This document shows positions 31,809 through 38,810 of a stretch of 40,762 nucleotides of DNA, in pieces. The DNA is from Pigmentiphaga sp. Its GTDB lineage: Bacteria > Pseudomonadota > Gammaproteobacteria > Burkholderiales > Burkholderiaceae_B. The notes below the pieces were generated by a model. That model saw only the letters and a list, made by a program, of their open reading frames with translations. It ran no database searches and was not told the DNA's origin. Both the position numbers and the translations under genes were made by a program. The stretch covers positions 1 through 40,762 of the forward strand of contig JALOAI010000037.1 in assembly GCA_023228945.1 (NCBI GenBank), given 5' to 3'. How positions within the stretch are numbered: the stretch's first letter is position 1; every line of letters starts with the position of its first letter.

Positions 31809-32729
31809 ATGATCGCCTTCATCGCGCGCCGGCTGCTGCAAGCGATCCCCGTGCTGTTCGGGGTTTCGGTGGCGGTGTTCCTGATGCTGCACCTGATTCC
31901 CGGCGACCCGGCCGAACTCATCGCGGGCCAACAGGCCACCGCCGAAGACGTACAGGACGTCCGCCGGGCCCTCGGCCTTGACCAGCCGCTGACGACGCAG
32001 TATTTCACTTTTGTCGGCAATGCCTTGCAAGGTGATTTCGGCGAATCGTTCCGCACCCACCGGCCGGTCCTTCAGGAGATTGGATTCCGGTACGGCAATA
32101 CGCTGCTGCTGGGCCTGACGGCGATCTTCATCGCCGTGGTCGCCGGCACGCTGAGCGGCATCGTCTCGGCGGTGCGCCGGCAGGCCTGGCCCGATCATCT
32201 CACCCTCGCCATCGCGATCCTGGCCATCTCGACGCCCGGCTTCTTCCTCGGACTGCTGCTGATCCTCGTGTTCGGCGTCTGGTTTCCGTTGCTGCCGCTG
32301 GCCGGCTTCGACTCCTGGCAAAGCCTGATCCTGCCCGGCGTCACCCTGGCGGCCACCAGCGCGGCCGTCATTTCCCGCATCATGCGCGCCAGCCTACTGG
32401 AAGCGCTGGACTACCCCTTCGTGCGCACCGCGCGGGCCAAGGGCCTGCGCGAATCCCAGGTGGTGTGGCGCCACGGCGTGCGCAACGCCATCATCCCGGT
32501 GGTTACCGTGTCGGGCCTGCAGCTCGGCTACTTGCTGGGTTCGGCGGTGGTCATCGAAACCGTCTTCGCCTGGCCGGGCATCGGCCGCCTGCTGGTGCAA
32601 TCGATCCTGGCGCGCGACTTTCCCGTCGTCCAGGCCTCCGTCCTGATCGTCGCCTGCACCTTCATCCTCGTCAACCTCCTCACCGACCTCCTCTATGGCC
32701 TGCTCGACCCACGGATCGCCACGGCATGA
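31809..32729 (+). CDS. peptide-type ABC transporter permease (DppB-like)
   Basis: Inner-membrane subunit of 306 residues with six helices. The N-terminal FIARRLLQAIPVLFGVSVAV and the ATPase-coupling EAA loop EALDYPFVRTARAKGLRESQ are typical of DppB. It starts 34 bases after the binding-protein gene. Its TGA overlaps an ATG (ATGA, 32726-32729), and a 75-bp repeat has been inserted exactly there, displacing the next gene. Confidence 0.94.
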   Translation: MIAFIARRLLQAIPVLFGVSVAVFLMLHLIPGDPAELIAGQQATAEDVQDVRRALGLDQPLTTQYFTFVGNALQGDFGESFRTHRPVLQEIGFRYGNTLLLGLTAIFIAVVAGTLSGIVSAVRRQAWPDHLTLAIAILAISTPGFFLGLLLILVFGVWFPLLPLAGFDSWQSLILPGVTLAATSAAVISRIMRASLLEALDYPFVRTARAKGLRESQVVWRHGVRNAIIPVVTVSGLQLGYLLGSAVVIETVFAWPGIGRLLVQSILARDFPVVQASVLIVACTFILVNLLTDLLYGLLDPRIATA

Positions 32730-32830
32730 GCGTGCCGGGCCGCCCCAAACGCGAATCCTCCCTCGGGGAGGAAGTCGCGAAGCGACCGGAGCGCTGTCCA
32801 TTCGGCGTGCCGGGCCGCCCCAAACGATAG
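32726..32830 (+). repeat. 75-bp repeat, 1.4 copies, between the two permease genes
   Basis: A unit starting at 32729 recurs at 32804 (period 75) and breaks off at about 32826. Each unit has the core GGGCCGCCCCAAACG, a hairpin TCCTCCC/GGGGAGGA and a second hairpin GTCGC/GCGAC. The ATG formed with the upstream stop opens a 34-codon frame (MSVPGRPKRESSLGEEV...) ending TAG just before the next gene, so the repeat is translatable but probably a by-product. The same repeat is amplified at 34743-35037. Confidence 0.85.
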
Positions 32831-32834
32831 CCCG

Positions 32835-33734
32835 ATGAACGCAACCTCCTTGCCTCTCACGCCGGGCGCCGACTCCCCCGCCGCCTCGCGCCGCCAAGCC
32901 TGGCGGCATGGCTGGCGCGAGTTCCGGCGCTCCCGCATGGCGCTGCCCGGCCTGCTGCTGTTCCTGCTCTTCGTGTTCGCCGGCGTCTGCGCGCCCTGGA
33001 TCGCGCCCTACCCGCCCAACGACGTTGATCTGGGCAACCTCATGGCCAGTCCGTCGCTCGAACACTGGTTCGGTACCGACGAATTAGGCCGCGACGTGTT
33101 CTCGCGCATTCTCTACGGTGCCCGCCTCTCGCTCATCGAAGGCCTGCTGTCGGTGGCTATCGCGGCCGGCATCGGCGTACCGCTAGGCATCTTGTCGGGC
33201 TATGCCGGCCGTGCCACCGATGCCGTATTGATGCGCCTGCTCGACGTCCTGCTCGCCTTTCCAGGCGTCCTGCTGGCGATCGTGATCATCAGCATCCTGG
33301 GCCCCAGCCTGTTCAACGCCATCCTGGCGGTCGCCATCTACAGCATTCCGATCTTCGCCCGTTTTGCACGCGGCTCGGCGCTGGCCCTCAAGGAAGAACC
33401 CTATATCGAGGCCTGCCGGTCGATCGGCATGAGCCATTGGCGCATCGTGAGCCGCCACCTCTTCCCGAATGCCGCGCCGCCCATCTTTGCCCTGGCCACC
33501 CTACGCGTGGGCATTGCGATCCTCACGTGTGCGAGTCTCAGCTTTCTCGGCCTGGGCGCTCAACCCCCGTCGCCGGAGTGGGGCGCCATGCTCGCCACCA
33601 GCCGCTCCGCCGTGCTCATCGCGCCTCATCTGGCGCTGTTTCCCGGGCTGGCCATCATTTTGCTGGTGCTCAGCCTCAACATGTTTCATGACGGCCTGCA
33701 ACGGGTCTTCGATCCCAAGGCGCGCCGTGATTGA
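32835..33734 (+). CDS. peptide-type ABC transporter permease (DppC-like)
   Basis: Second membrane subunit, 299 residues with an N-terminal OppC_N-type helix (MALPGLLLFLLFVFAGVCAPW) and five further helices. The motif FGTDELGRDVFSRILYGARL and the EAA loop YIEACRSIGMSHWRIVSRHL are diagnostic. It starts nine bases after the 75-bp repeat ends; before the repeat arrived the start probably overlapped the stop of the upstream permease. Confidence 0.93.
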   Translation: MNATSLPLTPGADSPAASRRQAWRHGWREFRRSRMALPGLLLFLLFVFAGVCAPWIAPYPPNDVDLGNLMASPSLEHWFGTDELGRDVFSRILYGARLSLIEGLLSVAIAAGIGVPLGILSGYAGRATDAVLMRLLDVLLAFPGVLLAIVIISILGPSLFNAILAVAIYSIPIFARFARGSALALKEEPYIEACRSIGMSHWRIVSRHLFPNAAPPIFALATLRVGIAILTCASLSFLGLGAQPPSPEWGAMLATSRSAVLIAPHLALFPGLAIILLVLSLNMFHDGLQRVFDPKARRD

Positions 33735-33741
33735 TTCCGCC

Positions 33742-34743
33742 ATGCCCTCCCTCCTGCAGATCTCCGGGCTGCGCACCGTCTTCGATACCGATGCCGGTTC
33801 GTTCGCCGCCGTCGACGGCGTTTCGCTCCAGCTCCAGCGCGGCCAGACTCTCGGCATCGTCGGCGAGAGCGGCTGTGGCAAGTCGCTGCTGTCGTTGTCC
33901 ATCATGGGCCTGGTGCCCCGGCCAGGCCGGATCGCCAGCGGCAGCATCCAATTCGATGGCACCGAACTCACCGGCCTGCCGCCCGCCCGCATGCGGCAGT
34001 TCCGCGGCAACCGGATCGCCATGATTTTCCAGGAGCCCATGACCAGCCTGAACCCGGTGTATACCGTGGGGCGGCAAATCGTCGAGGCGATCCGGGCCCA
34101 TGATCGCGCCGCCAGCCATGCCGACGTGCGCCGGCGCGCCATCGATGCCCTCGACCGGGTCCGCATCCCGGCCGCCAGCCGCCGCTTCCATGATTATCCG
34201 CACCAAATGTCGGGCGGCATGCGGCAGCGCGTGATGATCGCGATGGCGCTGGTCACCTCGCCCGACCTGCTGATCGCCGACGAACCCACCACCGCGCTCG
34301 ATGTCACCGTGCAGGCACAGGTGCTCGACCTGCTGCGGGATATACAGGCCGACACCGGCATGGCGATCCTGCTGATCACGCACGACTTGGGCGTGGTGGC
34401 CGGCATGGCGGACGACGTTCTGGTCATGTATGCCGGCCGGGTGGTAGAGCAGGCTCCGGTGACTTCGATCTTCAGCAGTCCCCAACATCCCTACACCCTG
34501 GGCCTGCTCGGCAGCATGCCCAGGCTCGAGGACTCCCGCGATCGCCTGCTGGCCATCGACGGCATGCTGCCGCCGCCCCAGTCCCTGCCCCAGGGCTGCC
34601 GTTTTCACCCGCGCTGCGTGTTCATGACGGACGAATGCCAGCGGGCGGATCCCCCGCCGCGCACTCTGGGGTCCCAGCACCTCGCCGCCTGTTGGCACGT
34701 CCCCGTCGAAACCGCCAGCCCATCCGCCGGAGACCGGCCATGA
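33742..34743 (+). CDS. peptide-type ABC transporter ATP-binding protein (DppD-like)
   Basis: Cytoplasmic ATPase of 333 residues. Walker A GESGCGKS, Q-loop MIFQEPMTSLNPV, signature MSGGMRQRV, Walker B LLIADEPTTALDV and switch histidine ITHDLGVV are all present. The C-terminal oligopeptide domain has CRFHPRC and further cysteines, where DppD-type ATPases carry an iron-sulphur cluster. ATG 33742 is chosen by family length; an in-frame GTG at 33727, overlapping the previous stop, has a slightly better ribosome-binding site. The stop overlaps the next start (ATGA). Confidence 0.94.
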   Translation: MPSLLQISGLRTVFDTDAGSFAAVDGVSLQLQRGQTLGIVGESGCGKSLLSLSIMGLVPRPGRIASGSIQFDGTELTGLPPARMRQFRGNRIAMIFQEPMTSLNPVYTVGRQIVEAIRAHDRAASHADVRRRAIDALDRVRIPAASRRFHDYPHQMSGGMRQRVMIAMALVTSPDLLIADEPTTALDVTVQAQVLDLLRDIQADTGMAILLITHDLGVVAGMADDVLVMYAGRVVEQAPVTSIFSSPQHPYTLGLLGSMPRLEDSRDRLLAIDGMLPPPQSLPQGCRFHPRCVFMTDECQRADPPPRTLGSQHLAACWHVPVETASPSAGDRP

Positions 34744-36125
34744 GCGCGCCGGGCCGCCCCAAGCGCGAATCCTCCCTCGGGGAGGAAGTCGCGAAGCGAC
34801 CGGAGGGTCGTCCATTCAGCGCGCCGGGCCGCCCCAAGCGCGAATCCTCCCCCGGGGAGGAAGTCGCGAAGCGACCGGAGGGTCGTCCATTCAGCGCGCC
34901 GGGCCGCCCCAAGCGCGAATCCTCCCCCGGGGAGGAAGTCGCGAAGCGACCGGAGGGTCGTCCATTCAGCGCGCCGGGCCGCCCCAAGCGCGAATCCTCC
35001 CCCGGGGAGGAAGTCGCGAAGCGACCGGAGGGTCGTCACGTGGCGCCGCCCTTGCTCGAACTCGAAGGACTGGGCAAAACCTTCCAGGCCCACCGCGGCC
35101 TGTTCAGCAACCGGGGCGCCGGCCGCGTCTTCGCCGTCGACGACGTCTCGCTCGCCCTCGCCGGCGGCGAAACCCTGGCCCTGGTCGGCGAGAGCGGTTC
35201 GGGCAAGTCCACCGTGGCCCGCCTGGCATTGCGACTGCTGCCCGCCACCGCCGGCACGATCCGGTTTCGCGGCCAGGACATCACGCATTGGTCCGACTCC
35301 CGCCTGCGGCCCTTGCGGCGTTCGATGCAGATGGTGTTCCAGGACCCCTTCGCCTCGCTCAATCCACGGATGAACGTTCGCCAGATCCTGGAGGAGCCCC
35401 TGATCGTGCACCGGCTGGGCTCCACCGCCGAACGCGCCGAGCGCGTGACGGAGGTGCTGCGGCAGGTCAATCTGGCACCTCATCATGCCACCCGCTATCC
35501 GCATGAGTTCTCGGGGGGCCAGCGGCAGCGCCTGGGGATCGCGCGGGCCCTGGTGCTGCGGCCCGACCTGGTGATCTGCGACGAACCCGTCTCGGCGCTG
35601 GACGTCTCGATCCAGGCGCAGATCATCAATCTGCTGCAAGATCTCCAGCGCCAACTCGGCCTAGCCTATCTTTTCATCGCCCACGATCTCGCAGTGGTCA
35701 AGCATATGGCCGACCGCGTGGCCGTGATGTACCTGGGCCGCCTGATGGAAGTCGCGCCCACCGCGCAATTGTTTGCACATCCCGGACATCCCTATACCCG
35801 GATGCTGCTGCAAGCCATCCCCCGGCCCGACCCCGGCTATCACATCGCGCGCCAGGATACCGCCAGCGAACTCCCCAGCCCCACGGCGCCGCCGCCGGGC
35901 TGCCGTTTCCACACCCGTTGCCCGCACGCCACCGAGATCTGCCGCGAGCAGATCCCAGCCTGGCAGGAACTGGCCCCCGGCCACACGGTCGCCTGCCATC
36001 ACGCGCGCAACCTGCCGCCCTATGGATCGTCGGGCCCGACCGCAACGCTACCGCCCGTGGCCGAACAGCGGCTGCGGCTCTACCGCCAGAGGCAACAGGA
36101 GCGCTCAACGGCCTCGGCGGATTAA
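34740..36125 (+). CDS. peptide-type ABC transporter ATP-binding protein (DppF-like) with repeat-built N-terminus
   Basis: Second ATPase of the importer. From residue 100 on it is a standard DppF: Walker A GESGSGKST, Q-loop MVFQDPFASLNPR, signature FSGGQRQRLG, Walker B LVICDEPVSALDV, switch FIAHDLAVV and the CRFHTRC C-terminal motif. The ATG at 34740 overlaps the previous stop as ATGA, but the first 99 residues are four in-frame copies of a 25-residue unit (APGRPKRESS-PGEEVAKRPEG) encoded by a 75-bp DNA repeat. An alternative start, GTG 35040, lies in frame with GGAGG 8 bases upstream supplied by the last repeat, and would give a normal 361-residue protein. Which start is used is open; core function should be unaffected. 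Confidence 0.93.
   Translation: MSAPGRPKRESSLGEEVAKRPEGRPFSAPGRPKRESSPGEEVAKRPEGRPFSAPGRPKRESSPGEEVAKRPEGRPFSAPGRPKRESSPGEEVAKRPEGRHVAPPLLELEGLGKTFQAHRGLFSNRGAGRVFAVDDVSLALAGGETLALVGESGSGKSTVARLALRLLPATAGTIRFRGQDITHWSDSRLRPLRRSMQMVFQDPFASLNPRMNVRQILEEPLIVHRLGSTAERAERVTEVLRQVNLAPHHATRYPHEFSGGQRQRLGIARALVLRPDLVICDEPVSALDVSIQAQIINLLQDLQRQLGLAYLFIAHDLAVVKHMADRVAVMYLGRLMEVAPTAQLFAHPGHPYTRMLLQAIPRPDPGYHIARQDTASELPSPTAPPPGCRFHTRCPHATEICREQIPAWQELAPGHTVACHHARNLPPYGSSGPTATLPPVAEQRLRLYRQRQQERSTASAD
34743..35037 (+). repeat. four tandem copies of a 75-bp repeat in the DppF-like gene
   Basis: Units begin at 34743, 34818, 34893 and 34968; the last lacks its final bases. Copies 2-4 look identical, and copy 1 differs by CTCCCTCGGGG for CTCCCCCGGGG. 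Each unit carries hairpins TCCTCCCC/GGGGAGGA and GTCGC/GCGAC plus two GGAGG sequences. The period is exactly 25 codons, so copy-number change keeps the frame. Confidence 0.95.
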
Positions 36126-36160
36126 GGTACAAGACTTCGTCGCGCGGCACACGATAAAGT

Positions 36161-36282
36161 GAAGAACTCCGGCCTTTCGGCCGGAGCTTCTCCGCCACCA
36201 TTCGGGGGAGCCTTCGGCTCCAGCAGATTAGGCCTCGCTGACTTCGCCGTGAACGACGAGGCTTGCACTTTGGCGCGTGGTC
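36161..36282. repeat. dispersed hairpin-bearing element, copy 2
   Basis: Match to 6589-6711. Hairpin 1 is CTCCGGCC-TTTC-GGCCGGAG (perfect 8-bp stem); hairpin 2 is GGAGCC-TTC-GGCTCC, where the loop differs from copy 1 but the stem is kept. The CGCCGTGAACGACGAGGCTTGC tail is conserved. It lies between the importer operon and the arsR promoter. The first 21 bases (from 36159) recur inverted at 38543-38563. Confidence 0.75.
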
Positions 36283-36288
36283 ATTATG

Positions 36289-36314
36289 ATTCAATAAAAG
36301 CTGTATAATTGAAT
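36289..36314 (+). promoter_or_regulatory. arsR promoter and overlapping inverted-repeat operator
   Basis: A perfect -10 box TATAAT (36304-36309) lies 6 bases before the arsR ATG, so transcription should start at or next to the A of ATG (36316) and give a leaderless message; no ribosome-binding site precedes the gene. The inverted repeat ATTCAAT (36289-36295)/ATTGAAT (36308-36314) straddles the -10, well placed for ArsR repression. The -35 (TCATTA or nearby) is weak. Confidence 0.7.
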
Positions 36315-36315
36315 T

Positions 36316-36639
36316 ATGAACGAAGCTCAAGCCGTCTCCGCCCTCGGTGCCCTTTCTCATCTCCAGCGCCTTCGTGTCTTCCGTGCCTTGGTCGTCGCAG
36401 GCCCCGAGGGGCTGACGCCCAGCGTGCTAGCCGACCAACTGGACGTGGCCCGCAACGCGCTGTCCTTCCACCTCAAGGAGCTAGCCCATGCCGGCCTTGT
36501 CACCATCGAACAACAGGGCCGCAATCTGATCTACCGCGCCGAGTATGGCCATATGAACGACCTGATCGGCTACCTGACCGAGCACTGCTGCCGCGGCGGC
36601 GTTTGCGAAGTCACCGTCCCTCCACACTGCGACTGCTAA
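36316..36639 (+). CDS. arsR: ArsR-family arsenic-responsive repressor
   Basis: A 107-residue winged-helix repressor of the ars operon that lets go of DNA on binding As(III). The recognition helix region is VLADQLDVARNALSFHLKEL (about 36-55), followed by the wing LVTIEQQGRNLIYRAEY. The usual alpha-3 metal-site motif ELCVC is absent (VARNALSFH instead). Cysteines cluster at the C-terminus: C93, C94, C99, C107 and nearby C105, in HCCRGGVCE and PHCDC. This suggests the C-terminal arsenic-site arrangement known from other ArsR proteins. First gene of arsR-arsC-acr3, probably leaderless. Confidence 0.93.
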   Translation: MNEAQAVSALGALSHLQRLRVFRALVVAGPEGLTPSVLADQLDVARNALSFHLKELAHAGLVTIEQQGRNLIYRAEYGHMNDLIGYLTEHCCRGGVCEVTVPPHCDC

Positions 36640-36643
36640 CGTC

Positions 36644-37141
36644 ATGCCCCCCGATCCCGCCTACAACGTCTTATTCATTTGCACGGGCAATTCGGCCCGC
36701 TCCATCCTGGCCGAAGGTCTGCTCAACGAACTCGGCAAGGGGCGCTTTCACGCCTACTCGGCAGGCAGCACTCCGAAAGGCGAGGTCCATCCGCTGGCGC
36801 TGGCCACGCTGAAGCGCCTGCAACTGCCGACCACAGGCTATCGCAGTAAAAGCTGGGACGAATTCGTAGCGCCGGGCGCGCCGGTGTTCGACTTCATCTT
36901 CACCGTCTGCGACAACGCCGCCGGAGAGGTGTGTCCGCTGTGGCCGGGCACGCCGGTCTCAGCCCACTGGGGCGTGCCCGACCCCGCGGCCGTCGCAGGC
37001 ACCGAGGAACAGCGGCGCAAGGCGTTCCACGATGCGGCCCTTGCGCTGCACCGGCGTATCGAGCTGTTCCTTTCGTTGCCGCTGCAACGCCTGGATGCCA
37101 TGTCCTTGCAGCGCGAGCTGCACGGCATCGGCCGTCGGTGA
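36644..37141 (+). CDS. arsC: arsenate reductase, low-molecular-weight phosphatase type
   Basis: Reduces As(V) to As(III) in the cytoplasm so that the efflux pump can remove it; 165 residues. The P-loop C-T-G-N-S-A-R-S (about residues 13-20) is the active site of the thioredoxin/glutaredoxin-linked LMW-PTPase class, and SAGSTPKGEVHPLALATLK, SKSWDEF and FTVCDNAAGEVCPLWPG follow, with the further cysteines in the last motif available for the redox relay. It begins four bases after the arsR stop. Confidence 0.95.
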   Translation: MPPDPAYNVLFICTGNSARSILAEGLLNELGKGRFHAYSAGSTPKGEVHPLALATLKRLQLPTTGYRSKSWDEFVAPGAPVFDFIFTVCDNAAGEVCPLWPGTPVSAHWGVPDPAAVAGTEEQRRKAFHDAALALHRRIELFLSLPLQRLDAMSLQRELHGIGRR

Positions 37142-37150
37142 GGCGCAACC

Positions 37151-38248
37151 ATGAGCACAAGCCATAGCACCGGCCGTACTCAGGAAGCGCCCGTGATGAG
37201 CGGTTTCGAGCGCTACCTGAGCGCCTGGGTGGCGCTGTGCATCGTCATCGGTATCGTGCTGGGCCAGTTCGCGCCAGCTCTTTTCCAGGCCATCGGTCGC
37301 CTGGAAGTGGCGCGGGTGAACTTACCCGTGGGCGTGCTGATCTGGATCATGATTATTCCGATGCTGCTGAAAGTCGATTTCGGCGCACTCGGTCAAATCC
37401 AAAGCCAGTGGCGCGGCATCGGTGTCACCCTGTTCATCAATTGGGCGGTCAAACCGTTTTCGATGGCGCTGCTGGCCTGGCTGTTCATTCGCCACCTGTT
37501 CGCCGATTGGCTGCCCGCCGACCAGCTCGACAGCTACGTCGCGGGGCTGATCCTGCTGGCTGCCGCACCGTGCACGGCAATGGTGTTCGTGTGGAGCCGG
37601 CTCACCGGCGGCGATCCCGTGTTCACGCTTTCGCAAGTGGCCTTGAACGACACCATCATGCTGTTCGCCTTCGCGCCCATCGTCGCGCTGCTCTTGGGTC
37701 TCTCCTCGATTACCGTACCATGGGATACGCTGCTGACCTCGGTGGCACTCTACATCCTCATTCCGGTCGTCATCGCGCAATTCTGGCGGCGGGCGCTGCT
37801 GCGCCGGGGCCAGACCGCTTTCGATGCCGTGCTGGCGCGCCTCGGACCGTTATCGATGGCGGCTCTGCTGTTGACGCTGGTGCTGCTTTTCGCTTTCCAG
37901 GGCGAGGCCATCATCCGGCAGCCATTGATTATCGCCATGCTGGCGATACCCATTCTGATCCAGGTCTTCTTCAATTCCGCGCTGGCCTATTGGCTTAACC
38001 GCTGCGTCGGCGAGAAGCACAGTGTTGCTTGTCCCTCGGCGCTGATCGGCGCGAGCAATTTCTTCGAACTGGCCGTGGCCACCGCCATCAGCCTGTTCGG
38101 CTTTCATTCCGGCGCCGCCTTGGCCACCGTGGTGGGCGTGCTGATCGAGGTGCCCGTGATGTTGCTCGTGGTGCGGGTGGTCAACCGTTCGCGCAACTGG
38201 TACGAACGTCGGCCCGCGGCGCCTGGCAAGAACGCTACTGCCGGCTGA
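37151..38248 (+). CDS. acr3: arsenite efflux permease, ACR3 family
   Basis: Inner-membrane exporter of As(III), 365 residues with ten helices. GVLIWIMIIPMLLKVDFGAL, the conserved-cysteine motif AAPCTAMVFVWSRLTGGDP, QVALNDTIMLFAFAP and LIGASNFFELAVATAISLFG are the family hallmarks. Often annotated arsB, although it is Acr3 rather than the ArsB fold. ATG 37151 gives a 15-residue hydrophilic start; M16 (37196) is an alternative. It lies nine bases after arsC and is followed by a recombination scar. Confidence 0.94.
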   Translation: MSTSHSTGRTQEAPVMSGFERYLSAWVALCIVIGIVLGQFAPALFQAIGRLEVARVNLPVGVLIWIMIIPMLLKVDFGALGQIQSQWRGIGVTLFINWAVKPFSMALLAWLFIRHLFADWLPADQLDSYVAGLILLAAAPCTAMVFVWSRLTGGDPVFTLSQVALNDTIMLFAFAPIVALLLGLSSITVPWDTLLTSVALYILIPVVIAQFWRRALLRRGQTAFDAVLARLGPLSMAALLLTLVLLFAFQGEAIIRQPLIIAMLAIPILIQVFFNSALAYWLNRCVGEKHSVACPSALIGASNFFELAVATAISLFGFHSGAALATVVGVLIEVPVMLLVVRVVNRSRNWYERRPAAPGKNATAG

Positions 38249-38305
38249 AGGCACCACGCGCCGCCGTTCACCATCGAGCCACGCCGTGATCGGTCCGGCC
38301 CCGCC

Positions 38306-38423
38306 GCCAAAAGAAACGGCGAGCACGGCCCGAAGGTGGTGCTCGCCGTGATGGGCCAGGCTGGACGCCGCCGGCCGGCGGCGATTACTGCAGGGCGATC
38401 TCGACGTCGACGCCAGCCGGCAG
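38306..38423 (-). pseudogene. second copy of the rpsJ 3' end and terminator
   Basis: Matches 40064-40182 at roughly nine of ten positions. On the minus strand it encodes the last 12 residues of S10 (LPAGVDVEIALQ) and stop, then the terminator stem ACGGCGAG/CTCGCCGT (38316-38323 and 38342-38349). Homology stops abruptly at 38423, where the ATPase fragment begins. It may still act as a terminator for minus-strand transcripts. Confidence 0.92.
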
Positions 38424-38424
38424 A

Positions 38425-38493
38425 GCAACGCTCCCACCCGTGGCCGAACAGCGGCTGTGGCTCTACCGCCAGCGCCAGCAGATGGTCACTTAG
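38425..38493 (+). pseudogene. fragment of a DppF-like ATPase 3' end
   Basis: Matches 36042-36098 at about nine of ten positions and reads ATLPPVAEQRLWLYRQRQQ, then MVT and stop TAG, against ATLPPVAEQRLRLYRQRQQ in the intact gene. The ends after the last Q differ. It is a remnant of a diverged copy of the same gene, fused directly to the rpsJ fragment. Confidence 0.88.
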
Positions 38494-38810
38494 GCCATAT
38501 TAAAACCCCTGCTCAGTCGCTTCAGACCTTTTGCGACACCCTCGAAAGGCCGGAGTTCTTCACCAATGCCTCGAACCCGCACCGCCCTGAGCCGCGCGAC
38601 CGGCCCTCGGAGGCTTGGGACATTGGAGAGCGCCGTGGGCCGGCCGCGTGGCGCCGCAACAACCCCAGCGGCCCGACCCCCGCAGCCCATGCCATCAACG
38701 ACCACGCAGGATCTTGAGACCGATACCGCAACACACCGTCATCGCACCCGGCTTTCACGCCGATGCACCTCGGCTTCCACGCATAGCGCCATCCGCCAGC
38801 CTACAACATC

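Larger units (their letters stand above)
38249..38810. other. gene-free stretch with recombination scar and fragments
   Basis: In order: acr3 flank; the rpsJ/ATPase chimeric scar (38306-38493); an inverted copy (38543-38563) of the first 21 bases of the dispersed element; then GC-rich sequence of uncertain origin up to the Rpn-type gene. No intact gene is seen. Short open frames on both strands have no recognisable family. Confidence 0.6.

Noticed and set aside
30161..32056. 631-codon minus-strand frame
   Set aside because: It lies antisense to the substrate-binding protein and permease, which have signal peptide, motifs and ribosome-binding sites; no motif supports the antisense frame.
34743..35037. 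Tandem repeats considered as a CRISPR array
   Set aside because: The units are head-to-tail with no unique spacers, the period is 75 bp and in frame with a gene, and no cas genes are present.
34605..35654. Minus-strand frame containing repeated LRSLRDFLPGG units
   Set aside because: It is the reverse complement of the 75-bp repeats and the ATPase gene; the repetition comes from the DNA repeat rather than from a coding constraint.
38522..38758. Minus-strand frame of 78 codons ending near the inverted 21-base element
   Set aside because: No recognisable domain and no ribosome-binding site. The apparent tail is just the dispersed element read in one frame.
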